From an uncultured Rhodospirillales bacterium (GTDB lineage: Bacteria; Pseudomonadota; Alphaproteobacteria; Acetobacterales; Acetobacteraceae): a DNA stretch of 55,072 bases. Each line of letters starts with the position of its first letter. Position 1 is the stretch's first letter. The stretch spans positions 1 to 55,072 of the forward strand of contig CAIYSR010000186.1 in NCBI GenBank assembly GCA_903928895.1. Reading direction: 5' to 3'. The notes beneath the pieces are model-generated. The model searched no databases and had not been told where the DNA came from. It saw only the letters and a program-made list of their open reading frames with translations. The translations under genes and the position numbers were made by a program. Shown here one piece after another: positions 32,240-42,277 of this stretch.

Positions 32240-32529
32240 CAGGCGACGCCGTCGACGGCCACCGAGTCAGTGGTGGCCAGGCGCAGGCGCAGCGCTTTGA
32301 AGGGCGCGTAGTCGGGATCGTCGAGGAAGGCGTGGATGGCGGCGCGGTTTGGGAAGCGGAACAGGACCAGCCGGGTGGGGGTCCAGGTGCCTTCGATGAT
32401 CTCGAAATCGCCGCCGCGGACAAGATATTCGCCGCCATGGCGGGCGACGATCGCGGGGACGGCGGCTTTGTAGGGCTCGTAGGCCGCAGCGTCGGTCAGA
32501 GCGACGTCAGCGATGAGGTAGGCTGGCAT
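32239..32529 (-). CDS. DUF1330 domain-containing protein
   Basis: A 96-residue small protein with the DUF1330 dimeric alpha-beta barrel fold. It starts AYLIADVALTDAAAYEPYKAA, with GGEYLVRGG and LVLFRFPNRAAIHAFLDDPDY following. No enzymatic role is established for the family. It is co-translated with the globin gene (one-base overlap) and lies 40 bases after lolD. Confidence 0.88.
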   Translation of the reverse strand: MPAYLIADVALTDAAAYEPYKAAVPAIVARHGGEYLVRGGDFEIIEGTWTPTRLVLFRFPNRAAIHAFLDDPDYAPFKALRLRLATTDSVAVDGVA

Positions 32530-32569
32530 GGGTCTCTCCCGTCTGATGCAGCCGAGCCTAGCGGCTCTG

Positions 32570-33280
32570 TCAACGCAGGGGAACTATGCGGCCCTCGTGC
32601 AACGTCACTGTGCGGTCCATGCGGGCGGCGAGGTCGGGGTTGTGGGTGGCGATCAAAGCCGCCGCGCCGTGATGGCGGACGATGGACAACAACTCCTCGA
32701 ACACCCGGGCGGCGGTGGCAACGTCGAGATTGCCAGTCGGCTCGTCCGCCAGCAGAACCGCGGGATGGTTGGCCAGCGCGCGGGCGATCGCGACTCGCTG
32801 TTTCTCGCCGCCGGAAAGCCGGCCCGGCACGTGCTCGGCCCGTGCTGCCAGCCCGAAATCGGCGAGCAACTGGCGCGCCCGGGACTCGGCATCGCGCCGC
32901 GCGGTGCCAGCGATCATTTGCGGGATCGCGATGTTCTCGACGGCGGTGAATTCGCCGAGCAGATGATGAAACTGGTAAACAAAGCCGATCGCGTCTCGCC
33001 GCAGCGCGGTGCGGGCGGCGTCGGACAGTCCCGACGCCGCACTTCCCGCGACCACGACCTCGCCGCCATCCGGCTGGTCGAGCAGCCCAGCGATGTGCAG
33101 GAGGGTCGACTTGCCGGCGCCAGACGGCGCAACCAGCGCCACGATCTCGCCGGCCCGCAGCGTCAGGTTCGCGCCGCGCAGCACCTGAAGGCGCTCGTTG
33201 CCGGACGGGTAGGTGCGCAGGAGATCGCGCAGCACGAGGCGCTCGTTTCCCTTGTGCTGGCTGCCGGAATGTTCACTCAT
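32570..33280 (-). CDS. lolD: Lipoprotein-releasing system ATP-binding protein LolD
   Basis: A 236-residue ATPase powering the LolCDE complex that extracts lipoproteins from the inner membrane. Walker A is APSGAGKST, signature LSGGEKQR, Walker [13 protein letters not shown]. Features of LolD are [21 protein letters not shown] and [13 protein letters not shown]. The start at 33280 overlaps the lolC stop by eight bases; the longer frame upstream lies inside lolC. Confidence 0.92.
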   Translation of the reverse strand: MSEHSGSQHKGNERLVLRDLLRTYPSGNERLQVLRGANLTLRAGEIVALVAPSGAGKSTLLHIAGLLDQPDGGEVVVAGSAASGLSDAARTALRRDAIGFVYQFHHLLGEFTAVENIAIPQMIAGTARRDAESRARQLLADFGLAARAEHVPGRLSGGEKQRVAIARALANHPAVLLADEPTGNLDVATAARVFEELLSIVRHHGAAALIATHNPDLAARMDRTVTLHEGRIVPLR

Positions 33281-34526
33281 GGCGCAGCGCCTCCACCGGA
33301 TCGGTGCGGGCGGCCTTCCAGCTCGGGTACACCGTCGCCAACAGCGACAAGGCGAGGCCGAGGACGACGACGCGGCTGACATCGGCCCAGTCGACCTGGT
33401 CGGGCAGCGCGGTGAGCAGGAAGGCCCGGCTGTCGAACACCTGGCCGCCGGTCAGACTCTCGATGGCGTGCTGGATGGCGACGATGTTGCGGCAGAAGAC
33501 GACGCCGATCACGGTGCCGATCAGGGTGCCGCTGACGCCGACGAAGCCGCCGCACATCAGAAAAATGCGCAGGATCGCGCCCGAACTGGCGCCGATGGTG
33601 CGCAGCACCGCGATGTCGGCGGTCTTGTCCTTGACCAGCATGATGAGCGAGGAAATCACGTTGAAGGCGGCGACGAGGATGATCATGCCGAGCACGATGA
33701 ACATCGTATCCTTCTGGATTTGCAGGATACCGATGATCTGGTCGTTGCTGTGCCGCCAGTCCCGCAGCAGGAGCTGGCGGCTGCCCAGGGCAGCGCGCAG
33801 GCCGGGCAGGACGGCCTCGGCCCGGGTGGGATCGGCGACGCGGATCTGGAAGCCGGTGACCGCGTTGTCTTTCTGGAAAAAGGTCTGCGCCATCGCCAGG
33901 GGCAGGAAGACGACGCCGTTGTTGTAGTCGGAGAGTCCGGCGTCGAACACCGCGGCGACGCTGAAGGCGCGCACCCGCGGCACCACGCCGAAGGCGGTCG
34001 CGGCGCCCTCGGGCGAAAGCAGCGTCACCCGGCTGCCCGGACGCAGGCGGTAGGAGGCGGCGAGGCCGGCGCCGACGACGATGGCGTCATCGCCCTCGAA
34101 GGCGTTGAGCGAGCCGGCGATGATATGGCCGCCGATGGCGGGGATACTCCGCAGGTCGTCGCGCTCAACGCCGCGCACCAGGGCGCCGCGCTGGCCGGCC
34201 TGCGGCACACTGACCAGGACTTGCCCGTCGAGCACGGGCAGTACGGAGGTCACCCCGGGCACGCGGCGGATCGCGGCGGCGAGGTTGACAAACCCATCGA
34301 TGCGCTCCCCAGCATAGGCCTCGATGCTGACATGGCCGGAGACGCCGAGCGCGCGGTTGACCAGCTCGGTCTGAAATCCGCTCATCACCGAGGAGACCAC
34401 GATCAGCGTCGCCACGCCGAGGGCGATGCCGACGAGGGAGAAGATCGCGATGATGGAGACGAAGCGCTCGCCCTTGCGCGCCCGCAGGTAGCGGGCCGCC
34501 ATCATCCGCTCGAAGGCGGTGAACAC
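33273..34526 (-). CDS. lolC: Lipoprotein-releasing system permease LolC/LolE
   Basis: A 417-residue inner-membrane protein with one N-terminal helix ([23 protein letters not shown]), a large periplasmic domain of about 210 residues, and three C-terminal helices. The family motif MSGFQTEL appears near residue 48, and the FtsX-type region [20 protein letters not shown] near 307. Alphaproteobacteria usually carry a single LolC/E permease, which works as a homodimer with LolD. It lies nine bases after proS. Confidence 0.92.
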   Translation of the reverse strand: MFTAFERMMAARYLRARKGERFVSIIAIFSLVGIALGVATLIVVSSVMSGFQTELVNRALGVSGHVSIEAYAGERIDGFVNLAAAIRRVPGVTSVLPVLDGQVLVSVPQAGQRGALVRGVERDDLRSIPAIGGHIIAGSLNAFEGDDAIVVGAGLAASYRLRPGSRVTLLSPEGAATAFGVVPRVRAFSVAAVFDAGLSDYNNGVVFLPLAMAQTFFQKDNAVTGFQIRVADPTRAEAVLPGLRAALGSRQLLLRDWRHSNDQIIGILQIQKDTMFIVLGMIILVAAFNVISSLIMLVKDKTADIAVLRTIGASSGAILRIFLMCGGFVGVSGTLIGTVIGVVFCRNIVAIQHAIESLTGGQVFDSRAFLLTALPDQVDWADVSRVVVLGLALSLLATVYPSWKAARTDPVEALRHE

Positions 34527-34535
34527 GCGGGCGGC

Positions 34536-35849
34536 CTAGCCGAGCACCTTTGCGATCGCCTCGGCGACAGTGAGTTCGACGCGCTCGCCGCTGGCGCGGC
34601 GCTTGAGTTCGACCATGCCGTTGGCGGCGCCGCGGGGGCCGACGATGACCTGCCAGGGATGGCCCATCAGGTCGGCATCGGCGAATTTTCCGCCGGCGCG
34701 CTCATTGCGGTCGTCGTAGAGGGCGTTGCCGTGCAGCGCGGCGTAGACCTGCTCGCAGATGGCATCGCACGCAGCGTCGCCGGATTTGAGGTTGAGGATG
34801 GCGGCCTTCCACGGTGCCACGCTGTCGGGCCAGATGATGCCGGCGTCGTCATGGCTCGCCTCGATGATGGCGCCGACCAGGCGGGAGACGCCGATGCCGT
34901 AGCTGCCCATGTGCGGGATGATCGGCTTGCCCTCCGGCCCCGCCACCGAGAGCTTCATCGGTTCGCTGTACTTGGTGCCGAAGTAGAAGATGTGGCCGAC
35001 CTCGATGCCGCGGCCCTCGCGCTTGCGGAAATCAGGCACGCCGGCCCACTTGGCGGTGTCGTGCTTCTCGTCGGTGGCGGCGTACATGCTGGTCATCAGG
35101 GTGGTGAAGGCTTCCAGATCGACCGGATTGTTGATGTCGTAGTCCGCCTTCAGCCAGTCGATGTTCTCGAACTCGCCGTCGAAATACACCGCGCTCTCGC
35201 CCGTCGGCGCCAGGACGATGAACTCGTGGGACAAATCGCCGCCGATCGGGCCGGTGTCGGCCACCATCGGAATCGCCTTGAGGCCGAGCCGCTGGAACGT
35301 CCGCATATAGGCCAGCATCATCTTGCGATAGGCGATCACCGCGCCTTCGTAGTCGAGATCGAAGCTGTAGGCGTCCTTCATCAGGAACTCCCGGCCGCGC
35401 ATGACGCCGAAGCGCGGGCGCACCTCGTCGCGGAACTTCCACTGGATGTGGTAGAGATTCTGCGGGAACTCGCGGTAGGACTTCACGCCCGAGGCGAATA
35501 TCTCGGTGATCATCTCCTCGTTGGTTGGCCCGTACAGCAGATCGCGCTCGTGCCGATCCTTCAGCCGCAACATCTCCTGGCCGTAGCCGTCGTACCGACC
35601 GGACTGGCGCCACAGGTCGGCCGACTGGATCGTCGGCATCAGCACCTCCTGCGCGCCGGAGGCGTCCTGCTCCTCGCGCACGATCTGGGCGATGTTCTGC
35701 AACACCCGCAGCCCCGCCGGCAGCCAAGCATAGATCCCGGCCGCGGTCTGGCGCACCAGCCCCGCCCGCAGCATCAGCCGATGCGACGCGATCTGCGCCT
35801 CATTGGGGGTTTCCTTGAGGGTGGGCACGAAACTGCGGGAGAGGCGCAT
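34536..35849 (-). CDS. proS: Prolyl-tRNA synthetase, short alphaproteobacterial type
   Basis: A 437-residue class II aminoacyl-tRNA synthetase that charges tRNA-Pro. Motif 2 is in [20 protein letters not shown], with LMKDAYSFD following. Motif 3 is [31 protein letters not shown] and [12 protein letters not shown] are strongly conserved in ProS. It lacks the about 180-residue editing insertion of the E. coli enzyme, as in mitochondrial and alphaproteobacterial forms. It heads the proS-lolC-lolD operon. Confidence 0.97.
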   Translation of the reverse strand: MRLSRSFVPTLKETPNEAQIASHRLMLRAGLVRQTAAGIYAWLPAGLRVLQNIAQIVREEQDASGAQEVLMPTIQSADLWRQSGRYDGYGQEMLRLKDRHERDLLYGPTNEEMITEIFASGVKSYREFPQNLYHIQWKFRDEVRPRFGVMRGREFLMKDAYSFDLDYEGAVIAYRKMMLAYMRTFQRLGLKAIPMVADTGPIGGDLSHEFIVLAPTGESAVYFDGEFENIDWLKADYDINNPVDLEAFTTLMTSMYAATDEKHDTAKWAGVPDFRKREGRGIEVGHIFYFGTKYSEPMKLSVAGPEGKPIIPHMGSYGIGVSRLVGAIIEASHDDAGIIWPDSVAPWKAAILNLKSGDAACDAICEQVYAALHGNALYDDRNERAGGKFADADLMGHPWQVIVGPRGAANGMVELKRRASGERVELTVAEAIAKVLG

Positions 35850-35950
35850 GAGATGATCCGGCTGTTGAAACGTCGGCGAGGGCGCAACCTACAGCCCATC
35901 CCCGAAACGCGAAAGCCGTTGTGCCGGCCGAGGATGGCAGCAAGCCAAGC

Positions 35951-35989
35951 GGCCTCCGGCGGCCAAGGGGCAGTGGCCCCTTGAAACCC
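35951..35989. repeat. REP-like GC hairpin
   Basis: GGCCTCCGGCGGCC is followed by AAGGGGC, AGTG, GCCCCTT and GAAACCC. The inner arms at 35965-35971 and 35976-35982 are a perfect seven-base inverted repeat. I recall similar intergenic hairpins in Acetobacteraceae, which supports the taxonomic guess. Confidence 0.5.
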
Positions 35990-36033
35990 GCCCCTGCTCG
36001 CGGCTGGGTCAGCGGGATGCGCCGACAGCTATG

Positions 36034-36072
36034 GTTTTTTGCTTCTTTTCTCCAAAAAACGAAGCGCTTCTC
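36034..36072 (+). repeat. Dispersed T/A hairpin repeat, copy E
   Basis: Reads GTTTTTTGCTTCTTTTC, TCC, AAAAAACGAAGCGCTTC. It lies about 45 bases beyond the stop of the minus-strand acyl-CoA synthetase gene, with the same polarity relative to that gene as the other copies. Confidence 0.6.
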
Positions 36073-36115
36073 TCCCCTGCCTTCCCGGCCGGAATCGCTT
36101 CCCTCGGTGGGTCGC

Positions 36116-37885
36116 CTACCCTCCGAGTTTCGCAAGCACCGTCGCGTGTTGCTGGCGCACCAGATGGCGCTTGATTTTCTGGGTCGCGGTCATCAGCCCG
36201 TTTTCGATGGTGAAGGGGGGCACCAAGGCGTGGCGGCGGATACGTTCGGTCACTGACAGGCGTTTGTTTATGTCGCTGACGGCTGCCGCGACGTCACCGT
36301 CGTCAAAGCCGTCGGCGGTGACGATCAGGGCGGTCAAGCCGGACTTGCCTTCGCCGAGCACCACCGCCTGGGCGATCGGCGGCTCGGCGATCAGCATGCC
36401 TTCGATCCGCGCAGGCGAAACGTTCTCGCCGCCGGAGAGCACGATCATGTCCTTCTTGCGGTCGGTGATGCGAAGGTAGTTGTCGACGTCCAGCGTGCCG
36501 ATATCGCCGGTGTGCAGCCAGCCGTCGCGGATGGCGTTGTCGGTCTCGTCCGGGCGGCCCCAGTAGCCCTGCATCACCAGGTCTCCGCGCACCAGGATCT
36601 CGCCATCTTCGGCAACCTTGAGTTCGACGCCTTCGAGCGGCACGCCGACGCTGTCGATGCGGACGGCCTCGGGGGGATTGGCCGAGATGATCGGCCCGGC
36701 CTCGGTCTGCCCGTAGCCCTGGATCAGCAGGATGCCCATGGCGAGGTAGAAGCGCCCGATCTCGGGCTCAAGCCGGGCGCCGCCCGAGACCGCGGCGACC
36801 AGACGTCCGCCAAAGCGGGCACGCACTTTCTGTCGCACCAAGCGATCGAGCGCGCCATCGAGCAGGCGTTCGACCAGACCGAGCCGCTCGCCGTCGACCC
36901 GCTTGAGCCCGATTGCCAGCGCCTTGTTGAACAGGGCCTGCTTGAGCCGCGGCTCGCGTGCGATCTGGCTCAATACCCGGCTGCGGATCACTTCGAGCAC
37001 GCGCGGCACCATCGTCATCAGGGTCGGCCGGATCGCCAGCATGTCGGCGGCGAGGAATTCCACGCCGCGGGAATAGACGATCTCCGAGCCGATCGAGAGG
37101 AACAGGAACTGCCCCGCAGTGTGCTCGTAGCTGTGCGACAGCGGCAGGAACGACAGATAGGTCTCGCGGTGGAGCTTGAGCGGCAGTGTCAGGATATAGG
37201 CGCCGCGGCAGTTCGACAGGATCGCCCGATGCGGCAGCATGACCCCCTTGGGCGAGCCGCCGGTGCCGGAGGTGTAGATCATGCAGGACAGCGTGCCACC
37301 GTCGATCAGGTCCGCTTCGGCCTCGATGTCGGCAGGGTCCTCGGCATCGGCAACGAACGTGTCCCAGCGCGCCGCTTTCACGCCGGTGGCCTCGAAGTCG
37401 TCGATCGAGATCAGCAGGTCGAGCGGCCCGGCGGCGGCCACCTTCAGCGCCAGCGCGGCGGTCGAGACGAAGGCCACCCGGGCGCCGCAGTCGTTCAGGA
37501 TATGGCGGTGATCGTCGACCGTGTTGGTGGTGTAGGTTGGCACCGGCACCGCCCGGATCGCCATCAGCGCGATCTCGATGACGGGGTATTCCGGCCGGTT
37601 CTCCGAGACGATCATCACCCGGTCGCCCGGCTTGACGCCCGCGGCGCGCAGGTGGCGGGCGGCGGAGGCGGCCATCACGGAGAATTGCCGCCAGGTGATG
37701 CTGCGCCAGGCGCCGTCGCGGAAGTCGCGCAGCATCGGCTGATCCGGCCACTGGCGCGCGCGCTGGAACATCATGGTGGCCAGATTCGGCCAGTCGGGAT
37801 AGTCGTACCCGGCAGCAGGCGTCACGTCGTCGCTCCCTGACTCGGCCGCGGCATTCCTGCCACGCGTTTGAACTTCACGCCGCAT
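36116..37885 (-). CDS. AMP-dependent long-chain acyl-CoA synthetase
   Basis: A 589-residue adenylate-forming ligase converting a fatty or related acid to its CoA thioester. The P-loop-like motif YTSGTGGSPKGVMLPH is at 204-219; GYGQTEAGPIIS, HTGDIGTLDVDNYLRITDRKKD and LSGGENVSP are the later A-motifs. The presence of GQTE and the long lid are typical of FadD15/FAA1-like long-chain enzymes. It is divergent from the oligopeptidase gene with a 45-base gap. The first 25 residues are not conserved, so a start slightly downstream is possible. Confidence 0.9.
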   Translation of the reverse strand: MRREVQTRGRNAAAESGSDDVTPAAGYDYPDWPNLATMMFQRARQWPDQPMLRDFRDGAWRSITWRQFSVMAASAARHLRAAGVKPGDRVMIVSENRPEYPVIEIALMAIRAVPVPTYTTNTVDDHRHILNDCGARVAFVSTAALALKVAAAGPLDLLISIDDFEATGVKAARWDTFVADAEDPADIEAEADLIDGGTLSCMIYTSGTGGSPKGVMLPHRAILSNCRGAYILTLPLKLHRETYLSFLPLSHSYEHTAGQFLFLSIGSEIVYSRGVEFLAADMLAIRPTLMTMVPRVLEVIRSRVLSQIAREPRLKQALFNKALAIGLKRVDGERLGLVERLLDGALDRLVRQKVRARFGGRLVAAVSGGARLEPEIGRFYLAMGILLIQGYGQTEAGPIISANPPEAVRIDSVGVPLEGVELKVAEDGEILVRGDLVMQGYWGRPDETDNAIRDGWLHTGDIGTLDVDNYLRITDRKKDMIVLSGGENVSPARIEGMLIAEPPIAQAVVLGEGKSGLTALIVTADGFDDGDVAAAVSDINKRLSVTERIRRHALVPPFTIENGLMTATQKIKRHLVRQQHATVLAKLGG

Positions 37886-37930
37886 AGCCTACATCTGGCT
37901 CACCCGCCAGCAGCACAGGTCACCCGCCGC

Positions 37931-39691
37931 ATGTCCGACGCCCTTCCGAGTTGGGATCTCGCCGATCTGTTTCCCGGCCCCGACAGCCCGGAACTCGAAG
38001 CGGCGCTGGCGGGTGCGGAGCGGCAGGCTGAGGCATTCGCGGCGAGCCATGCCGGCCGGCTCGACCGTCTCTCGGGCGCCGGGCTTGCGGCCGCCATCGC
38101 CACCTACGAGACCATCGAGGAAACCCTGGGCCGGGTGATGTCCTATGCCCAGCTTCTGTTCAGCGGCGACTCGACCGACGCCGCGATCGGCCGCTTCTAC
38201 CAGTCGATGAACGAGCGGGTGACCGGCATTTCGAGCCATCTCATCTTCTTCACCCTCGAACTCAACGGCCTCGACGAAGCCGCCCTGGAAGCCCGCTTCG
38301 CCGACCCGGCCCTGGCGCGCTACCGCCCTTGGCTGCGTGACCTGCGCGTCTTCCGCCCCCACCAGCTCGACGCCGCGCTCGAGAAGCTGCTGCACGAAAA
38401 GGAGGTTACCGGGCGGTCCGCCTGGTCCCGGCTGTTCGACGAGACCATCGCCAGCCTCAAGGTGCCGCTGGACGGGCAGGACCTCACCATCTCCGCGGTG
38501 CTGAACAAGCTCTCCGATCCCAGCCGCCCCACCCGCGAAGCCGCTGGTCGCGCCATCGGGGATGTGTTCGCCCGGAACATCCGTCTCTTCGCCCTGATCA
38601 CCAACACCCTGGCCAAGGACAAGGAGATCGTCGACACGTGGCGCCAGTACCCGCGCCCGACGAGCTACCGCAACCGTACCAACATGGTGGAGGATGCGGT
38701 GGTGGACGCGCTCGTCACCGCCGTGTCGTCCGACTACCAGCGCCTGTCGCACCGTTATTACGCATTGAAGGCGAAATGGCTCGGGCTCGATAAGCTGCAG
38801 CACTGGGACCGCAATGCGCCGTTGCCGGACGACGCGGACAGCGCGATCGCATGGCCCGAGGCGCGGCGCCGCGTGCTCGACGCCTATGGCGCGTTTTCGC
38901 CCGAGCTCGCCACCATCGGCCGGCGGTTCTTCGACAAGCCCTGGATCGACGCCGGGCTGCGGCCGGGCAAGGCGGGTGGCGCCTTCGCTCACCCCACGGT
39001 GCCGTCGGCGCATCCCTATCTGCTGCTGAACTATCACGGCCGCACCCGCGATGTGATGACGCTGGCCCATGAGCTCGGCCACGGCGTGCACCAGGTGCTG
39101 GCCGCGGACCAGGGCTACCTGATGGCCGGCACGCCGCTGACACTGGCCGAGACCGCCTCCGTGTTCGGGGAAATGCTGACCTTCCGCGCCCTGCTCGATG
39201 CCGAGACCGACCCTGCCCGCCGCCGGATCATGCTGGCCGGCAAGGTCGAGGACATGCTCAACACTGTGGTCCGCCAGGTCGCGTTCTATCAGTTCGAATC
39301 CCTGCTCCATGCCGAGCGACGGCACGGCGAACTCGTGGCCGAGCGGATCGGCGAGTTGTGGATGCAGGTGCAGACCGAGAGCCTCGGGCCGGCCTTCACG
39401 TTCAGCCCCGAATATCGCGTTTTCTGGGCCTATGTGCCCCATTTCATCCACACGCCGTTCTACGTCTATGCCTATGCCTTCGGCGATTGTCTGGTGAATG
39501 CCCTCTACAGCGTGTTCCAGTCCGGCCATCCCGGGTTCCAGCAGAAATACCTCGACATGCTCCGTGCCGGCGGCACCAAGCGCCACCAGGACCTGCTCGC
39601 CCCGTTCGGCCTCGACGCCAGCGACCCCGCGTTCTGGCGCCGCGGCCTGGATGTGATCAGCGGCTTCATCGACGAGCTGGCTGCCGCATGA
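37931..39691 (+). CDS. M3 family oligoendopeptidase (PepF-like)
   Basis: A 586-residue cytoplasmic zinc metallopeptidase cutting short peptides. The catalytic HELGHGVHQ is at 380-388 with His380, Glu381 and His384, and the third ligand is expected in LAETASVFGEML about 25 residues on. The C-terminal helical region with RVFWAYVPHFIHTPFYVYAYAFG is typical of the PepF clade. The start at 37931 gives the normal N-terminus DLADLFPG and avoids overlap with the divergent gene. The UbiB-like gene follows 49 bases later. Confidence 0.92.
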   Translation: MSDALPSWDLADLFPGPDSPELEAALAGAERQAEAFAASHAGRLDRLSGAGLAAAIATYETIEETLGRVMSYAQLLFSGDSTDAAIGRFYQSMNERVTGISSHLIFFTLELNGLDEAALEARFADPALARYRPWLRDLRVFRPHQLDAALEKLLHEKEVTGRSAWSRLFDETIASLKVPLDGQDLTISAVLNKLSDPSRPTREAAGRAIGDVFARNIRLFALITNTLAKDKEIVDTWRQYPRPTSYRNRTNMVEDAVVDALVTAVSSDYQRLSHRYYALKAKWLGLDKLQHWDRNAPLPDDADSAIAWPEARRRVLDAYGAFSPELATIGRRFFDKPWIDAGLRPGKAGGAFAHPTVPSAHPYLLLNYHGRTRDVMTLAHELGHGVHQVLAADQGYLMAGTPLTLAETASVFGEMLTFRALLDAETDPARRRIMLAGKVEDMLNTVVRQVAFYQFESLLHAERRHGELVAERIGELWMQVQTESLGPAFTFSPEYRVFWAYVPHFIHTPFYVYAYAFGDCLVNALYSVFQSGHPGFQQKYLDMLRAGGTKRHQDLLAPFGLDASDPAFWRRGLDVISGFIDELAAA

Positions 39692-39740
39692 GCAACGCTT
39701 GGACGCCAGCCCCTTTCGCGGCCGCACAGGACATTTTCGC

Positions 39741-41105
39741 ATGAGCGAAGACAAGTCGACATTCATGGGCGAGTTGCGCCGGATGGCGCGCACCTCCAGC
39801 GCGGTCGGCGGCATCGCCGCCCGCGTCGTGGGTGAGCGCGCCTTCGGCATCAAGACCAACCGGGCCGACCATGCCGAGGACCTCAAGGCCATCCTCGGCG
39901 GGCTCAAGGGTCCGCTGATGAAGGTGGCGCAGTTCCTCTCCACCGTGCCCAACGCCCTGCCGGCCGAATACGCCGCCGAACTCGCCAGCCTGCAAGCCAA
40001 TGCGCCGGCCATGGGGTGGCCCTTCGTGCGCCGGCGCATGCAGGCCGAGCTCGGCGCCAACTGGGAAGGCAAATTCACCAGCTTCACCCACGAAGCCGTT
40101 GCCGCCGCCTCGCTCGGCCAGGTCCATCGCGCCACCCTGCCCGACGGCACCGATGTCGCCTGCAAGCTGCAATACCCCGATATGACCAGTACGGTGGAAG
40201 CCGATCTGCGCCAGCTCAAGCTCGCCATGGCGATCTTCCATCGCATGGACGGCGCCATCCAGCACGACGAGGTCTACGCCGAACTCACCGAACGTCTGCG
40301 CGAGGAACTCGACTACACCCGCGAAGCCGCTCAGATGCGGCTCTACCACGCCATGCTGGACGACACCCCGGAAGTCCACATCCCGACCCCGATCCCCGCC
40401 TTCTCGACCAAGCGGCTGCTCACCATGACCTGGCTCGACGGTCGCCCGCTGATGGCCCGCCTCGCCGAGGACCCGCCGCAGGACGAGCGCAACCGCATGG
40501 CCGAGGCCCTGTTCAAGGCTTGGTACGTGCCGTTCTATCGCTACGGCGTGATCCACGGCGACCCGCATCTCGGCAACTATCAGGTGCGCCCGGATGCCTC
40601 GGTCAACCTGCTCGATTTCGGCGCCATCCGGGTGTTTCCGGCCAGCTTCGTGCAGGGAGTGATCACCCTGTACGAGGCCATCCGCGACCGCGACGACGCC
40701 AAGGCACATCACGCCTACGAGATCTGGGGCTTCGACAAGCTGTCCGACGAGAAGATGAGCGTGCTCAATGAATGGGCGCATTTCCTCTACGACCCGCTCA
40801 CCCAGGACCGCACCCGCCGCATCTCCGAAACCGACGACCCGATGTTCGGCCGCGCGGTGGCCGAACGCGTCCATGCCGGGCTGCGCCGCACCGGGGGCGT
40901 GAAGCCGCCGCGCGAATTCGTGCTGATGGATCGCAGCGCGGTCGGGCTGGGCAGCGTCTTTCTGCGGCTGCGCGCGGAACTCAACTGGCACAGGTTGTTT
41001 CAAGATCTGATCGCTGACTTCAACGCCGATACGCTCGCCATGCGCCAGGCTGCGGCCCTTGCCGCGGCGGGGGTTCCGGGAACGGATCAGGGCAAAAATG
41101 GGTAG
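39741..41105 (+). CDS. UbiB/ABC1/AarF-family atypical kinase
   Basis: A 454-residue protein of the UbiB family, linked to quinone synthesis or lipid homeostasis. The KxGQ-like motif is here GPLMKVAQFLS near 55-65, followed by the Ala-rich loop EAVAAASLGQVHRAT that replaces the glycine-rich loop. VACKLQYP carries the nucleotide-contact Lys. HGDPHLGNY and NLLDFGA supply catalytic and metal residues. No membrane helices are seen at the C-terminus, unlike UbiB of E. coli. The start at 39741 is chosen because the 14 residues before it are unlike the family. Confidence 0.87.
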   Translation: MSEDKSTFMGELRRMARTSSAVGGIAARVVGERAFGIKTNRADHAEDLKAILGGLKGPLMKVAQFLSTVPNALPAEYAAELASLQANAPAMGWPFVRRRMQAELGANWEGKFTSFTHEAVAAASLGQVHRATLPDGTDVACKLQYPDMTSTVEADLRQLKLAMAIFHRMDGAIQHDEVYAELTERLREELDYTREAAQMRLYHAMLDDTPEVHIPTPIPAFSTKRLLTMTWLDGRPLMARLAEDPPQDERNRMAEALFKAWYVPFYRYGVIHGDPHLGNYQVRPDASVNLLDFGAIRVFPASFVQGVITLYEAIRDRDDAKAHHAYEIWGFDKLSDEKMSVLNEWAHFLYDPLTQDRTRRISETDDPMFGRAVAERVHAGLRRTGGVKPPREFVLMDRSAVGLGSVFLRLRAELNWHRLFQDLIADFNADTLAMRQAAALAAAGVPGTDQGKNG

Positions 41106-41201
41106 GTGAAGCGGCAGCCGGGCAAGAGGGATGCGCTGCCGTTGACGCTCATATCCCCTGCCCGCCTTGCCGCAGTGCAGCGTGGCCCCTAACGTCGGGC
41201 G

Positions 41202-42245
41202 ATGTCCGCCTCCCAGCACGCCAGTGACCTGATTTTCCCCCGCCCCGTCCCGCCGCAGCCCGGCGAGATCGTCGCAATCGCGCCCGGAATCCGATGGCTT
41301 CGCCTGGCGCTGCCGTTCGCGCTGGATCACGTCAACATCTATCTGATCGACGACGGAGACGGCTGGGCCGTGGTCGATACCGGCGTGGCCGATGTCCGCA
41401 CCCGTACCGTGTGGAACGAGGTGATCGCCAACCATCTCGATGGCCGTCCGCTCGCCCGCCTCATCCTCACCCATTTCCACCCCGACCATCTCGGCCTCGC
41501 CGGCTGGATGACCGGCGATTGCGGACTCGAACTGCACATGACGCCGGGCGAATACCGCGCCGGGCGCAATGCCGGGCGCCTGCTCGACGAGTCCGGGCGC
41601 CTCGCCCATCGCGCCTTCTTCACCCGCCACGGCCTGGACAGCCCCACCATCGACGCCGCCATGGGACGCGGCACCGCTTACATGCGGATGACCACCGGCC
41701 TGCCCGCCGCCTTCACGCCGCTCGTCGCCGGCGAAACCCTACGCCTCGGTGGGCGCGACTTCGAGATCTACACCGGCGGCGGCCACGCCCCCGAGCAGGC
41801 CATGCTGCTCAACCGCGCCGACCGCCTGTTTCTCGCCGCCGACCAGGTGCTGGCCCGCATTTCGCCCAATATCGGGGTCTGGCCGACCGAGCCTGATTCC
41901 AATCCGCTCGCGGCCTACCTGACCTCACTCGCGGCGCTGCGACAGCAGATCCCCGACGACGTCTTCGCCCTGCCCGCCCATAATCTTCCCTTTTTCGGCC
42001 TGCACCACCGCATCGAGGCGTTGCAACGCCATCACGAAGCCCGCTGCAACGACATCATCGCCGCCTGCGCGACACCGAGCACGACGGCCCAGGTCCTGCC
42101 GGTCCTGTTCCCGCGCCTGCTCGACGCCCACCAGATCGGCTTCGCCTTTGGCGAGGTGCTCGCCCACATCAACTACCTCGTCGGCACCGGCGCGCTGGCG
42201 TCCGCCACCGATGCCGAAGGGGTAGTGCGGGTGGAGCGGGCTTAA
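41202..42245 (+). CDS. MBL-fold metallo-hydrolase
   Basis: A 347-residue metallo-beta-lactamase-fold hydrolase. The metal motif TH91-x-H93-x-D95-H96 appears as LTHFHPDHLGLAG, with GGGHAPEQAML and FLAADQVLARISPN supplying further ligands. The C-terminal 110 residues form a helical extension. The substrate is unknown; thioesters or lactones are common for such proteins. It converges with the M20 peptidase gene. Confidence 0.9.
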   Translation: MSASQHASDLIFPRPVPPQPGEIVAIAPGIRWLRLALPFALDHVNIYLIDDGDGWAVVDTGVADVRTRTVWNEVIANHLDGRPLARLILTHFHPDHLGLAGWMTGDCGLELHMTPGEYRAGRNAGRLLDESGRLAHRAFFTRHGLDSPTIDAAMGRGTAYMRMTTGLPAAFTPLVAGETLRLGGRDFEIYTGGGHAPEQAMLLNRADRLFLAADQVLARISPNIGVWPTEPDSNPLAAYLTSLAALRQQIPDDVFALPAHNLPFFGLHHRIEALQRHHEARCNDIIAACATPSTTAQVLPVLFPRLLDAHQIGFAFGEVLAHINYLVGTGALASATDAEGVVRVERA

Positions 42246-42260
42246 GCGGGTCGTTTTCGA

Positions 42261-42276
42261 AGAAAGGGAACTTTCT
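42261..42276. terminator. Candidate bidirectional hairpin between convergent genes
   Basis: AGAAAG, GGAA, CTTTCT forms a six-base stem between two convergent genes. T-rich and A-rich flanks suit a weak terminator. Confidence 0.35.
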
Positions 42277-42277
42277 C

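Noticed and set aside
33213-35984. 923-residue plus-strand open frame
   Set aside because: Antisense of lolD, lolC and proS; low-complexity His/Asp/Ala-rich with no domain.
36040-36070. Rho-independent terminator at the T/A hairpin
   Set aside because: The U-run is in the 5' arm rather than after the stem when read with the upstream gene, so it is annotated as a repeat, not as a terminator.
39666-41630. 654-residue minus-strand frame
   Set aside because: Antisense of the UbiB-like and MBL genes, which have complete motifs on the other strand.
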